Part shown: one piece after another, positions 1 to 5,840 of the stretch
How positions within the stretch are numbered: the stretch's first letter is position 1
How the letters are laid out: every line of letters begins with the position of its first letter
Source of the DNA: DASQDN01 sp035630195
GTDB taxonomy: Bacteria > Acidobacteriota > Terriglobia > Bryobacterales > Bryobacteraceae
Direction: 5' to 3'
NCBI GenBank assembly: GCA_035630195.1
Contig: DASQLD010000115.1
Coordinates: 1-5,840, forward strand
DNA length: 5,840 nt
Translations under genes and position numbers: made by a program
The notes under the pieces: model-generated
Databases searched by the model: none
What the model saw: only the letters and a program-made list of their open reading frames with translations
What the model was told of the DNA's origin: nothing

Positions 1-672
1 ACGGAGCGTGGCATCGTCGGCGCGCATGGATATTTCACGGAACGCGCAGTGGATGACGAAGGCGATTTGATCCTGATTCCCAATGCGATTCGGGAACACG
101 CCGTCCTGGTGGAGCCGTTGAGCGTGGTGGAGAAAGCGGTCGAAAACGCGTTTCGCATGCATCCCGGTCAGCCGGAAACAGCGATCGTTCTGGGAGCGGG
201 AACGATTGGATTGCTGACAGCCATGGTATTGCGGATTCGTGGAGTGGAAGTCACGGTCACGTCGCTCGAGCCTCCTAATTCAGAGCGAGCAAAGCTCGCC
301 GAAGCTGCCGGAGCAAACTATCGGACCAAGCCGGAAGGTCAGTACGACATCGCTATTGAAGCTTCGGGGGCGCACGCCGCGGCAAACCTTGCGATCGCGT
401 CTCTCGGCTCGGCTGGAGTCTTAGTCTTACTAGGCGTCACGCCCGCACTCGAAGTCTCAGTGCTGCAGTTGATCTTACGTAACCAAGTGATATCGGGCTC
501 CGTGAATGCGGCGCCTTCGGACTTCCTGCTTGCCGTAGAAGATCTGAGCGCAATGCCTGTCGCGGTGTTGCGATCCATGATCAAGCGCGAACCTTTCTCC
601 GCGTTTCGATCCACGCTATTGGGCCCGCTGCGGGCTGCTCCGAAGATCGTTCATGTCGCCGATTCATTTTAG
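1..672 (+). CDS. Glucose 1-dehydrogenase-like zinc-type medium-chain dehydrogenase, C-terminal part (5' end outside window)
   Basis: The frame is open from base 1 and ends at TAG (670-672), giving 223 residues. GTG at 49 is an internal valine, because the upstream codons continue the homology. The order of motifs fits the sugar-dehydrogenase branch of the medium-chain (alcohol dehydrogenase-like) family: a G-A-H-G-Y-F-T-E-R segment (residues 7-15), V-E-P-L-S-V (37-42), a Rossmann dinucleotide motif G-A-G-T-I-G (65-70), and G-S-V-N (156-159). From memory of archaeal glucose dehydrogenase, the Glu of V-E-P (residue 38) matches a zinc/substrate-site glutamate; the other zinc ligands would lie in the missing N-terminal half. 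Expected reaction: NAD(P)-dependent oxidation of a sugar or polyol C1 hydroxyl in the cytosol. After the second Rossmann strand the sequence reads T-S-L-E-P-P-N, without the arginine pair found in NADP-using glucose dehydrogenases, so NAD may be preferred (inference). The exact substrate is uncertain. The 3' end overlaps the convergent glycosyltransferase by 9 bp. Confidence 0.85.
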   Translation, partial: TERGIVGAHGYFTERAVDDEGDLILIPNAIREHAVLVEPLSVVEKAVENAFRMHPGQPETAIVLGAGTIGLLTAMVLRIRGVEVTVTSLEPPNSERAKLAEAAGANYRTKPEGQYDIAIEASGAHAAANLAIASLGSAGVLVLLGVTPALEVSVLQLILRNQVISGSVNAAPSDFLLAVEDLSAMPVAVLRSMIKREPFSAFRSTLLGPLRAAPKIVHVADSF

Positions 673-2484
673 AAAGACGACAAATCTTCCGAAGGGCTCT
701 GACTTAGAGAATGATTGGTAGAGACTCCGCCTCGGCTTGTCCTCCAGGCAATCGAGACAAGCAACAACACAAGGCTGTGTTTCAACAGGTAGACGATAGC
801 GGATGGAAGGATTGGCAACACCCGTGTGAACGAAGCGCGCCGAGGGCCGACGTTCACGCACGAGCGCGATGAGCGGATATTCGATCTGAAAGTTATTCAT
901 ATCGATTCCGACCGTGTCGCATCCTGTGCGAGCGATGAGATCGGCTGAGCGTAGGAAGGAGTCTTTGTTTTGCCAAGCCGACATGTCGGCAAAATATTGG
1001 TCGCTGCGGGGTGTTTTCAGAACGCTTGCCGGTCCATGGAGCGGACGCACCCAGTTCTGAGTCAACGGCAATCGCGATCCGTCAAGAAGCAACAGGCACA
1101 ACAATCCCTGCAAGACCAGAGCCGCTTTGGCCGGCCGTATTTCGCCGAATATCCCTGCCATTGGAGAAGCTGCCACGAATAAAGGAAGGATGAGCCGGGA
1201 CATGAATGGCTGCCACTTTAGGTATCCACAGAATGCCAAGAAGCCTACAAGCAAGGCTGCGGCGTAGAGCGCTCTATCGCGATCGCGCCCATGAAGTGCT
1301 CGCCAGGCGAGAAAAGCGGCAATCGCGAGGAGCGCCACCAGATGCCAGCGGTTTGGCGCATTTGCCTCGTGATTCGCATTCTTGGGCCGCTCGTATACTG
1401 TCCAACGCCAAGTTGTGGCGGGGTCATTCGGATCGATGCCGAAGCTTCGATGGATTGAAAGCGCGGCGTTGTAAACGCTCTGGTTCCAGCGCGCGTTACG
1501 CGCTCCTAGTTGTTCGGAGGCGTTCCGTACCACATTCGAAAGAGTCTGCTTCCAGCCGAGCGTTTCGTTTCGCCACCGAAAGAATCCATCGGCGTGCGCC
1601 GAATCAAAGCCCAGGACCGACCCACTGAGCTCGTAGTTACGGACGAAGTGCGGCGCGTTGATGACCGCTGCGCAAACTACTACCACTCCGGCTCCCGTGA
1701 GAGCGCTCCTTCTCGAAGGCCGCCAGCGCGCGATCAGGACAGCGCAAACAGGCAAGGGAAGAAAAACATATGCAGTTCCTTTGGTGAACATCGCCAAGCC
1801 GCAAGCGGCTCCCAGGAAGAACGCGTCGATCAGCCGGGATGTCGAGGCAAAGCGGAACGCGAAACAAACCGCGATCACCATCCACATCGCCAATACATAG
1901 TCGTTCTTGGCGCCGGAACTGGCTAGGATGCCGGACGGGAGTGTTGCACAAAACAACGCAGCGATCGCTTGTCCCCGCGAATTGGCTCCGAAGAAGGCCG
2001 CGGCCTGCGAGACTGCGACAACGCTGACCACAGAGGCGAACCACTGAATGAGATTGACTAAATGATCGCCGCCGGAGAGCAGGTAGAGATGCAGGGAAAC
2101 ATACTCGGCAAACGGCTGGAGCATGATCTGATTCAGATAGTGGGTCGAAAAAAAACGAACGCTTGCCTGCTCGGCCCAATAGATGACGCGGGGCATGTGA
2201 TAAGCCATTGCGTCGGCGCTGTTCGGTGGACTCACAATGGCCAGCACTGCAGTGACAGCGGCAATCGCAATACATCCCACGGCGCAGACCACAACGATAG
2301 GGGCGGGACGTTCACGCGGCATCCTGATCTGTGGCCGGCGCAATGAGATTCCAACCGCTGCGACAATCGCCCACGCCATGATGAGGGGGATCGGCTTGAC
2401 GAAATCTAGAACGCTCAAGCATTCCGTGAGCAAGCAAAGGACAAGACCAAGGAGCGTCACTATCTGAAGGAGCGTATATCTCAA
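664..2484 (-). CDS. GT-C fold / family 39-like membrane glycosyltransferase
   Basis: A long hydrophobic protein ends at TGA (666-664). It has about ten or more likely membrane segments, among them (numbered from the TTG at 2484) roughly residues 5-25, 31-49, 61-85, 142-165, 170-192, 196-212, 218-234, 236-252 and several more between 370 and 470, then a soluble C-terminal domain of about 135 residues. After the third segment lies S-P-P-N-S-A-D-A-M-A-Y-H-M-P-R; an acidic residue in this first external loop (Asp91) is the usual catalytic/metal site of GT-C enzymes using polyprenyl-phosphate sugars. A later T-K-G-T-A-Y-V-F-L-P-L segment is also typical of this group. Likely role: transfer of a sugar from a lipid carrier at the outer face of the inner membrane; acceptor unknown. 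The start is uncertain. ATGs at 2565 and 2655 would overlap the divergent methyltransferase, so TTG 2484 (606 residues) is preferred, with GTG 2460 as an alternative; none has a clear Shine-Dalgarno site. Annotators might also call it simply a hypothetical membrane protein. Confidence 0.8.
   Translation of the reverse strand: MRYTLLQIVTLLGLVLCLLTECLSVLDFVKPIPLIMAWAIVAAVGISLRRPQIRMPRERPAPIVVVCAVGCIAIAAVTAVLAIVSPPNSADAMAYHMPRVIYWAEQASVRFFSTHYLNQIMLQPFAEYVSLHLYLLSGGDHLVNLIQWFASVVSVVAVSQAAAFFGANSRGQAIAALFCATLPSGILASSGAKNDYVLAMWMVIAVCFAFRFASTSRLIDAFFLGAACGLAMFTKGTAYVFLPLPVCAVLIARWRPSRRSALTGAGVVVVCAAVINAPHFVRNYELSGSVLGFDSAHADGFFRWRNETLGWKQTLSNVVRNASEQLGARNARWNQSVYNAALSIHRSFGIDPNDPATTWRWTVYERPKNANHEANAPNRWHLVALLAIAAFLAWRALHGRDRDRALYAAALLVGFLAFCGYLKWQPFMSRLILPLFVAASPMAGIFGEIRPAKAALVLQGLLCLLLLDGSRLPLTQNWVRPLHGPASVLKTPRSDQYFADMSAWQNKDSFLRSADLIARTGCDTVGIDMNNFQIEYPLIALVRERRPSARFVHTGVANPSIRYRLPVETQPCVVACLDCLEDKPRRSLYQSFSKSEPFGRFVVFLK
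2449..2475. repeat. 9-bp direct repeat AAGGAGCGT, two copies with 18-bp period
   Basis: AAGGAGCGT occurs exactly at 2449-2457 and again at 2467-2475. It lies at the 5' end of the glycosyltransferase reading frame, where it encodes a repeated T-L-L six-codon unit of the first membrane helix, and 45-71 bp upstream of the methyltransferase start. The repeat itself is seen directly. It could be a tandem binding site for the divergent promoter region or simply a by-product of leucine-rich helix coding. Confidence 0.4.
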
Positions 2485-2519
2485 CTCAACATTGTGGCGC
2501 CGACGGATACTGGGAGCGG

Positions 2520-3140
2520 ATGAACAATCCCGAATTAGTGTCTCGCGCCAGCCAGTTCCATCCATGGGATGCGATGGCCCCCGTGGCTCTTGCGGGCTTG
2601 CTGCGGCGCGGTCCTTTCCGAAGCTCGGTAGAAACCGGCTGCGGCGGCAGCACAATTGTCCTATCGCATGCGAGTGATCGTCACACGGCTTTTGCGATCG
2701 AAGGATCAGAACTTACGATCACCGGACTGCGCATGCAGCCCGACCTTCAGCAGGAAACCGTAACGTTTGTCGAAGGAGAGAGCAAAGATACGTTACCTCG
2801 ATATGATTTTGATGGCGACGTCGATATCGTGTTGCTCGATGGTCCCCATGCGTATCCGTTACCGCAAATTGAATTTGCCTATCTCTTTCCCCGGCTCAAA
2901 GTGGGCGGATGGCTTGTCTTAGATGACATCCAGATTCCATCGGTCTACGAGCTGTTTCGTTTTCTTGAAAAGGAATCGTCGGTCGTCCTCGAAGAAGTTG
3001 CCGCGCGAACTGCATTCTTCCGGCGTGTCACGACCGCTGATCATGGCGCAGATGGCTGGGAGTTCCAGGGAATGAACCGGCGGACTATCCTGCGCTACTC
3101 CTGGCGCGATCGACTGCGGACGTTATTGGGCAGAACCTGA
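2520..3140 (+). CDS. Class I SAM-dependent methyltransferase (Methyltransf_24-like)
   Basis: This 206-residue protein has a compact Rossmann methyltransferase layout. Motif I is S-S-V-E-T-G-C-G-G-S-T (residues 35-45), the glycine-rich SAM-binding loop. A-F-A-I-E-G (57-62) supplies an acidic residue after strand 2 that would bind the ribose. V-D-I-V-L-L-D-G-P-H (101-110) is the strand 4 region with the D-G-x-H signature common in Methyltransf_24-type enzymes. G-G-W-L-V-L-D-D (129-136) follows strand 5. There is no signal peptide or membrane segment, so it is cytosolic. ATG 2520 is the first start codon in its frame after a long stretch without one, and GGGAG sits at 2512-2516, rather close. 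The H-P-W-D-A-M segment (14-19) before motif I resembles related proteins, supporting this start. Substrate unknown; similar genes often lie near glycosyltransferases, and here one is divergent about 35 bp away. The 3' end faces the unknown gene at 3148 with a 7-bp gap. Confidence 0.85.
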   Translation: MNNPELVSRASQFHPWDAMAPVALAGLLRRGPFRSSVETGCGGSTIVLSHASDRHTAFAIEGSELTITGLRMQPDLQQETVTFVEGESKDTLPRYDFDGDVDIVLLDGPHAYPLPQIEFAYLFPRLKVGGWLVLDDIQIPSVYELFRFLEKESSVVLEEVAARTAFFRRVTTADHGADGWEFQGMNRRTILRYSWRDRLRTLLGRT

Positions 3141-3164
3141 CTGCTCGTCATGAGCGGAGTTCTG
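3131..3164. terminator. Imperfect stem-loop spanning the two convergent gene ends; possible bidirectional terminator
   Basis: CAGAAC (3131-3136) is the exact inverse complement of GTTCTG (3159-3164). Inside it, CTGCTC (3141-3146) pairs with GAGCGG (3152-3157) with one T-G wobble around a 5-base loop. The two stems are separated by an asymmetric internal loop (4 bases against 1). It covers both stop codons of the convergent methyltransferase and unknown gene. No T-tract follows on either strand, so it is not a classical intrinsic terminator. Confidence 0.3.
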
Positions 3165-3738
3165 AACTGTCGATCGGCATGACGTTACGCGCGACGGGTA
3201 GCGGCCCGAACATGACGGCGTCCAGTTGGCGTTTGAAGAAGGCGGCGTCGCTGGGTTCGTTTTGTAATCCGTCTTGTTCGTCTGTGTCGTGTTGACTCTG
3301 AAGGAGTTGGATCTCTTTCCAGGCCTTTTCGTAGGCTCGGCGGAGTTGGGCGGCATGACGAACGAGCATACGGTAGGACTTCGATTCAGCGACTTCCGCG
3401 TAGGCGGCATCGACAGCGTCGGACGTGCCGGATTCTTCGTGCTGTTTGATGGCCTTCTTGAAGAGAGCCGATTCCATGGCCTCAATGCGGCGGAGGCGCC
3501 AGCGGGCGGCGGCCATTTCCTGGACGAGTTCGCTTTCGAGATCGTCAGCGGGCTTGAAGCGGTTGATGAGTGAGGCTTCGAGCTTGTCGTAGGCTTCCTG
3601 CGATTCGTGCGGAAGGACGACGCGGCTGCTGGTTAGGCCGTGCTTCAAACTATTTTGTGAAGATTTGGCTTTTCCTTCGGCGGTGATTGGACCGTTGGAT
3701 TTGGCTCCATTGATACGTGCGGTAGCGGCTGTTGACAT
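3148..3738 (-). CDS. Conserved hypothetical protein with N-terminal N-G-A-K-S-x-G-P-x-T-x-E-G-K motif
   Basis: The 196-residue protein starts at ATG 3738-3736, preceded by AGGAG 4 bases away, and ends at TGA 3150-3148. The N-terminal 40 residues are basic and serine-rich: R-I-N-G-A-K-S-N-G-P-I-T-A-E-G-K (8-23) followed by S-L-K-H-G-L-T-S (30-37). The middle (about 45-150) is rich in Ala, Glu, Lys and Arg and looks fully helical, perhaps coiled coil, with R-W-R-L-R-R-I-E (79-86). The tail (about 158-196) contains N-E-P and is Pro/Val-richer. There is no signal peptide, membrane segment or recognisable catalytic motif. I recall this N-terminal signature in many uncharacterised, often multi-copy, proteins of Acidobacteria and other soil bacteria, but know no function; the basic start suggests nucleic-acid binding (inference only). 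It stands alone on its strand, convergent with the methyltransferase and divergent from the kinase. Confidence 0.8.
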   Translation of the reverse strand: MSTAATARINGAKSNGPITAEGKAKSSQNSLKHGLTSSRVVLPHESQEAYDKLEASLINRFKPADDLESELVQEMAAARWRLRRIEAMESALFKKAIKQHEESGTSDAVDAAYAEVAESKSYRMLVRHAAQLRRAYEKAWKEIQLLQSQHDTDEQDGLQNEPSDAAFFKRQLDAVMFGPLPVARNVMPIDSSELRS

Positions 3739-3742
3739 ATAT

Positions 3743-3747
3743 CTCCT
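3743..3747 (-). promoter_or_regulatory. Shine-Dalgarno AGGAG of the unknown gene
   Basis: On the minus strand AGGAG is followed by ATAT and then ATG at 3738. It is the clearest ribosome binding site in the window and fixes the start of the 196-residue protein. Confidence 0.7.
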
Positions 3748-3887
3748 GCTTTTATCGTGGCATGCGAGTTAGTGAGTTTCGCTGGATTTTGGGGGAGTTT
3801 TGTTACAAATAAAGGTGAATATAAATTTCCGAAAACCGTTACTGGCCCATGGTGGGTGAGCATTTTATTGCAGGCGGGCCGGCCAAG

Positions 3888-3916
3888 CTGGAAATCTCTG
3901 GATAATCGTTTATAAA
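3888..3916 (+). promoter_or_regulatory. Weak candidate sigma-70 promoter for the histidine kinase
   Basis: TATAAA (3911-3916) matches five of six -10 positions, and 17 bp upstream CTGGAA (3888-3893) matches three of six -35 positions. Transcription would begin near 3923, giving a leader of about 200 bases that includes the inverted repeats. The poor -35 and the AT-rich setting make a chance match quite possible. Confidence 0.2.
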
Positions 3917-4007
3917 ACCAGAAGACCGATGCGGCGTCGGACCAAGTTGATATAGTAAGCAGCGGCACGGTACGCACAAAACGGCGACAGCTCCCGTGCG
4001 AATCTAG

Positions 4008-4023
4008 TACTAAATGGTTAGTA
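4008..4023. repeat. Perfect 16-bp inverted repeat TACTAA-ATGG-TTAGTA
   Basis: Two exact 6-bp arms are separated by 4 bases, centred about 105 bp upstream of the kinase start. Size and symmetry would suit a dimeric repressor/activator operator or a small RNA hairpin in the leader. No known regulator consensus is recognised. Confidence 0.45.
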
Positions 4024-4105
4024 TGCCTACGAAGCTAGGGGACTTCACAGAAAAGAGCCCGGCAACTCCACGCCAGATCGACTGTAAACGCCAACAACGG
4101 GGTCA

Positions 4106-4110
4106 GAGGT
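4106..4110 (+). promoter_or_regulatory. Probable Shine-Dalgarno GAGGT of the histidine kinase
   Basis: GAGGT lies 10 bases before ATG 4121, a long but workable spacing. Together with the in-frame TAA at 4085-4087 it supports 4121 as the start. Confidence 0.5.
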
Positions 4111-4120
4111 AAATCCTTTT

Positions 4121-5840
4121 ATGTCTGTGAACCCCTTGAGCCGCCACCCAGTTGTCGATGCGACTCCTGACTTTCTCACTGGTGGCGGCGAAATGGGGAA
4201 AGCGATCGCGGCGAAAGATTGGTCCGAAACACCGCTCGGACCAATCGAGCATTGGCCGCAAAGTCTTCGTACGACGGTCAGTCTCTGCCTTGCCTCTAAC
4301 TTTCCGATTTCCATCGCCTGGGGAGAGCACCGTACGCAGATCTATAACGATGGGTACTGGCCGATCTGCGGGGCGAAGCACCCGTACTCCATGGGTCAGG
4401 ACTTTCGGGAATGCTGGGCATCCGCTTGGCCGGCTATCGGGAAGGCTTTCGAGGCAGCAGAACAAGGTGAAGCCCGATTTCTCGAAAACCAACGCATGTT
4501 CCTGGATAGGAACGGCTACTTGGAAGAGACGTTCTTTACGTTTTCATTCAGTCCCATCCGGGATGAAAGTGGTGGCGTCGGGGGTTTGTTCCATCCCGTC
4601 ACGGAAACCACGGCCAAAATGTTGAGTGAGCGTCGAACACAGGCGCTTCGTGACCTTGCTGCGCGAACGACAAATGCTTCTACGCTCGAAGAGGCGTGCG
4701 CATCGGCGGCGGCCGTACTGGCCGAAAACGAGTTGGACTTCCCATTCACACTCTTGTACCTGGTAAACGAGGCAGGCGACGAAGTGCAACTTGTAGGAAG
4801 CAGTGGTGTGGAGGAAGGCTGTCGGGCCTGCCCCGCAGAAATCCGGCTCAGGGGATCGGATGAAGTGTGGCCGGTTAGCCACGCGCTGAACGCAGGTCAA
4901 CCGCAGGTTGTTGAGCACTTTGCTGTTGAGTTGGGCCTGACTTCTTGCGGCCCCTATCCGGAGCTGCCGTCAAGAGCTTTCGTGTTGCCCATTCAGCGGC
5001 CGGGGCACGGCCGGAGCGCCGGTGTTTTGATTGCGGGAGTCAGTCCGAGACTCCCTCTCGACGAGGCCTATCGCGGTTTTTATGATTTAGTCGCGCGGCA
5101 ACTCGCCACGGCCATTTCGAATGCCCGCGCCTATGAAGAAGAGCGTCGCCGAGCGGATGCTTTAGCAGAGCTCGACCGCGCCAAGACGCAGTTTTTCTCA
5201 AACGTTAGTCACGAGTTTCGGACGCCACTTACGCTGATGCTCGGCCCTTTGGAAGAGTTGATGGCGGGCGGGACGGACAGCATAACGGCAAAACGAGATG
5301 AGGTGGATCTCATTTACCGGAACGGACTGAGACTGCTGCGTCTAGTGAATGCGCTTTTGGATTTCTCCCGCCTGGAGGCAGGACGCGAAAAGGCACATTT
5401 CGAACCGCTCGAGTTGGCGTCGCTCACGGCTGACTACGCAAGCTCCTTCCGTTCCGCCACCGAGAAGGCTGGTTTGCAGTTCTTCGTCGACTGCCCAACA
5501 CTTTCTGGGCTCGTCTACATCGACCGTTTGCTGTGGGAAAAGGTGGTATTGAACCTGATCTCGAATGCCTTTAAGTTCACACTGGCAGGAGCGATTCGTG
5601 TCACTCTACGTGAGTTCACCTCCACCGTAGAACTTGCCGTTTCGGACACGGGCACGGGTATTCCCGAAGCCGCGCTGGGGCATTTATTTGACCGGTTTTA
5701 TAGAGTGGAACACACGTGCGGACGCTCACACGAAGGTACAGGCATCGGTCTCTCGCTTGTGCAGGAGGTCGTCAAACTCCATGGTGGAACGGTGCAAGTC
5801 GAAAGCAAAGTTGGCGAAGGCACCACCTTTCGAGTCTCCG
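4121..5840 (+). CDS. PAS-GAF sensor histidine kinase, 3' end outside window (possibly hybrid)
   Basis: The frame runs from ATG 4121, the first start after an in-frame TAA at 4085, to the window edge: 573 residues and still open. Domains: a PAS-like region (about 30-165) with D-W-S-E-T-P-L-G-P-I (33-42), W-P-Q-S-L-R (45-50) and Y-N-D-G-Y (75-79), ending F-S-F-S-P-I-R-D-E-S-G-G (141-152); a GAF-like region (about 175-345); a short coiled coil; HisKA with phospho-acceptor His364 in F-F-S-N-V-S-H-E-F-R-T-P-L; then HATPase with N box N-L-I-S-N-A-F-K-F-T (478-487), G1 D-T-G-T-G (509-513), F box F-D-R-F-Y (523-527) and G2 G-T-G-I-G-L (539-544). All catalytic signature residues are present, so it should be active. 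There is no membrane segment, hence a cytosolic sensor; ligand unknown. Relatives with this PAS-GAF front, as I recall, often carry receiver domains or a second kinase module after the ATPase, so a hybrid kinase is likely but unseen. It is preceded by the divergent 382-bp region. Confidence 0.92.
   Translation, partial: MSVNPLSRHPVVDATPDFLTGGGEMGKAIAAKDWSETPLGPIEHWPQSLRTTVSLCLASNFPISIAWGEHRTQIYNDGYWPICGAKHPYSMGQDFRECWASAWPAIGKAFEAAEQGEARFLENQRMFLDRNGYLEETFFTFSFSPIRDESGGVGGLFHPVTETTAKMLSERRTQALRDLAARTTNASTLEEACASAAAVLAENELDFPFTLLYLVNEAGDEVQLVGSSGVEEGCRACPAEIRLRGSDEVWPVSHALNAGQPQVVEHFAVELGLTSCGPYPELPSRAFVLPIQRPGHGRSAGVLIAGVSPRLPLDEAYRGFYDLVARQLATAISNARAYEEERRRADALAELDRAKTQFFSNVSHEFRTPLTLMLGPLEELMAGGTDSITAKRDEVDLIYRNGLRLLRLVNALLDFSRLEAGREKAHFEPLELASLTADYASSFRSATEKAGLQFFVDCPTLSGLVYIDRLLWEKVVLNLISNAFKFTLAGAIRVTLREFTSTVELAVSDTGTGIPEAALGHLFDRFYRVEHTCGRSHEGTGIGLSLVQEVVKLHGGTVQVESKVGEGTTFRVS

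Larger units (their letters stand above)
3739..4120. other. Divergent non-coding region between the unknown gene and the histidine kinase
   Basis: These 382 bp hold no supported gene. The part near 3780-3920 is visibly more AT-rich than its neighbours and must contain the promoters for both flanking genes. Small inverted repeats seen: CCGAT/GTCGG (3926-3940, loop 5), GCACGG/CCGTGC (3965-3970 with 3994-3999), the perfect TACTAA/TTAGTA palindrome (4008-4023), and CCTA/TAGG (4026-4039). No match to a riboswitch class or tRNA that I know was recognised. Confidence 0.6.

Noticed and set aside
1206..1926. Two plus-strand reading frames of about 140 residues (1206-1628 and 1510-1926)
   Set aside because: They lie antisense to the well-supported membrane glycosyltransferase, have arginine/serine-rich composition without motifs, and look like by-products of its codon bias.
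1637..2275. A 212-residue minus-strand frame
   Set aside because: It overlaps the glycosyltransferase in another frame, is full of Cys/Arg/Ser, and shows no membrane segments or family motifs.
2396..2425. TTGACG as a -35 box for the methyltransferase
   Set aside because: No acceptable -10 hexamer occurs 16-18 bp downstream, and it lies in coding sequence.
2485..2655. N-terminal extension of the glycosyltransferase to ATG 2565 or 2655
   Set aside because: The added residues are antisense to motif I and the start of the methyltransferase, are not membrane-like, and lack a convincing ribosome binding site; not fully excluded.
3645..3977. A 110-residue minus-strand frame extending into the non-coding region
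   Set aside because: It overlaps the start of the 196-residue protein in another frame, has no ribosome binding site seen, and no recognisable composition or motif.
3961..3978. Sigma-54-like sequence CGGCACGGTACGCA
   Set aside because: The GG to GC distance is two bases too short for a -24/-12 promoter.
3961..4045. Possible tRNA or cyclic di-GMP riboswitch in the kinase leader
   Set aside because: The T-loop signature, acceptor pairing and the conserved riboswitch core bases are not present.
4103..4625. Frames on both strands (4103-4492 minus, 4152-4625 plus) within the kinase
   Set aside because: The kinase frame carries clear PAS motifs throughout this stretch; these are shadows.

Overview
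The window carries five protein-coding genes, two of them cut by the window edges, in moderately GC-rich DNA with little non-coding space. No RNA gene, CRISPR array, integrase, transposase or toxin-antitoxin pair is visible. The best guess for the source is a soil-type Acidobacterium of the Solibacter/Bryobacter kind. This rests on recollection of protein families, not on a search: the small protein with the N-G-A-K-S-x-G-P motif is of a type I associate with such genomes, and the methyltransferase and the PAS-GAF histidine kinase have relatives there too.

Layout, left to right. (1) Positions 1-672, plus strand: the C-terminal part of a glucose-1-dehydrogenase-like medium-chain dehydrogenase. 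(2) Positions 664 to about 2484, minus strand: a multi-membrane-spanning GT-C / family-39-like glycosyltransferase, convergent with the dehydrogenase and overlapping its 3' end by 9 bp. (3) Positions 2520-3140, plus strand: a small class I SAM-dependent methyltransferase, divergent from the glycosyltransferase across only about 35 bp. (4) Positions 3148-3738, minus strand: a 196-residue protein of unknown function, convergent with the methyltransferase across 7 bp, where an imperfect stem-loop spans both gene ends. (5) A 382-bp non-coding stretch (3739-4120), the only sizeable one, with a perfect 6+4+6 palindrome and other small inverted repeats. (6) Position 4121 to the right edge, plus strand: a soluble PAS-GAF-HisKA-HATPase histidine kinase whose reading frame is still open at the window end.

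The genes alternate in strand, so none of them form an obvious operon. The glycosyltransferase and methyltransferase could both modify glycans or surface polymers, but they are divergent and nothing in the sequence proves a joint role. The kinase probably belongs to a separate regulatory unit running off the right side. I do not see a convincing new multi-gene system. The points most worth checking are the unknown small protein family, the structured leader upstream of the kinase, and the very tight divergent start region at 2449-2520.
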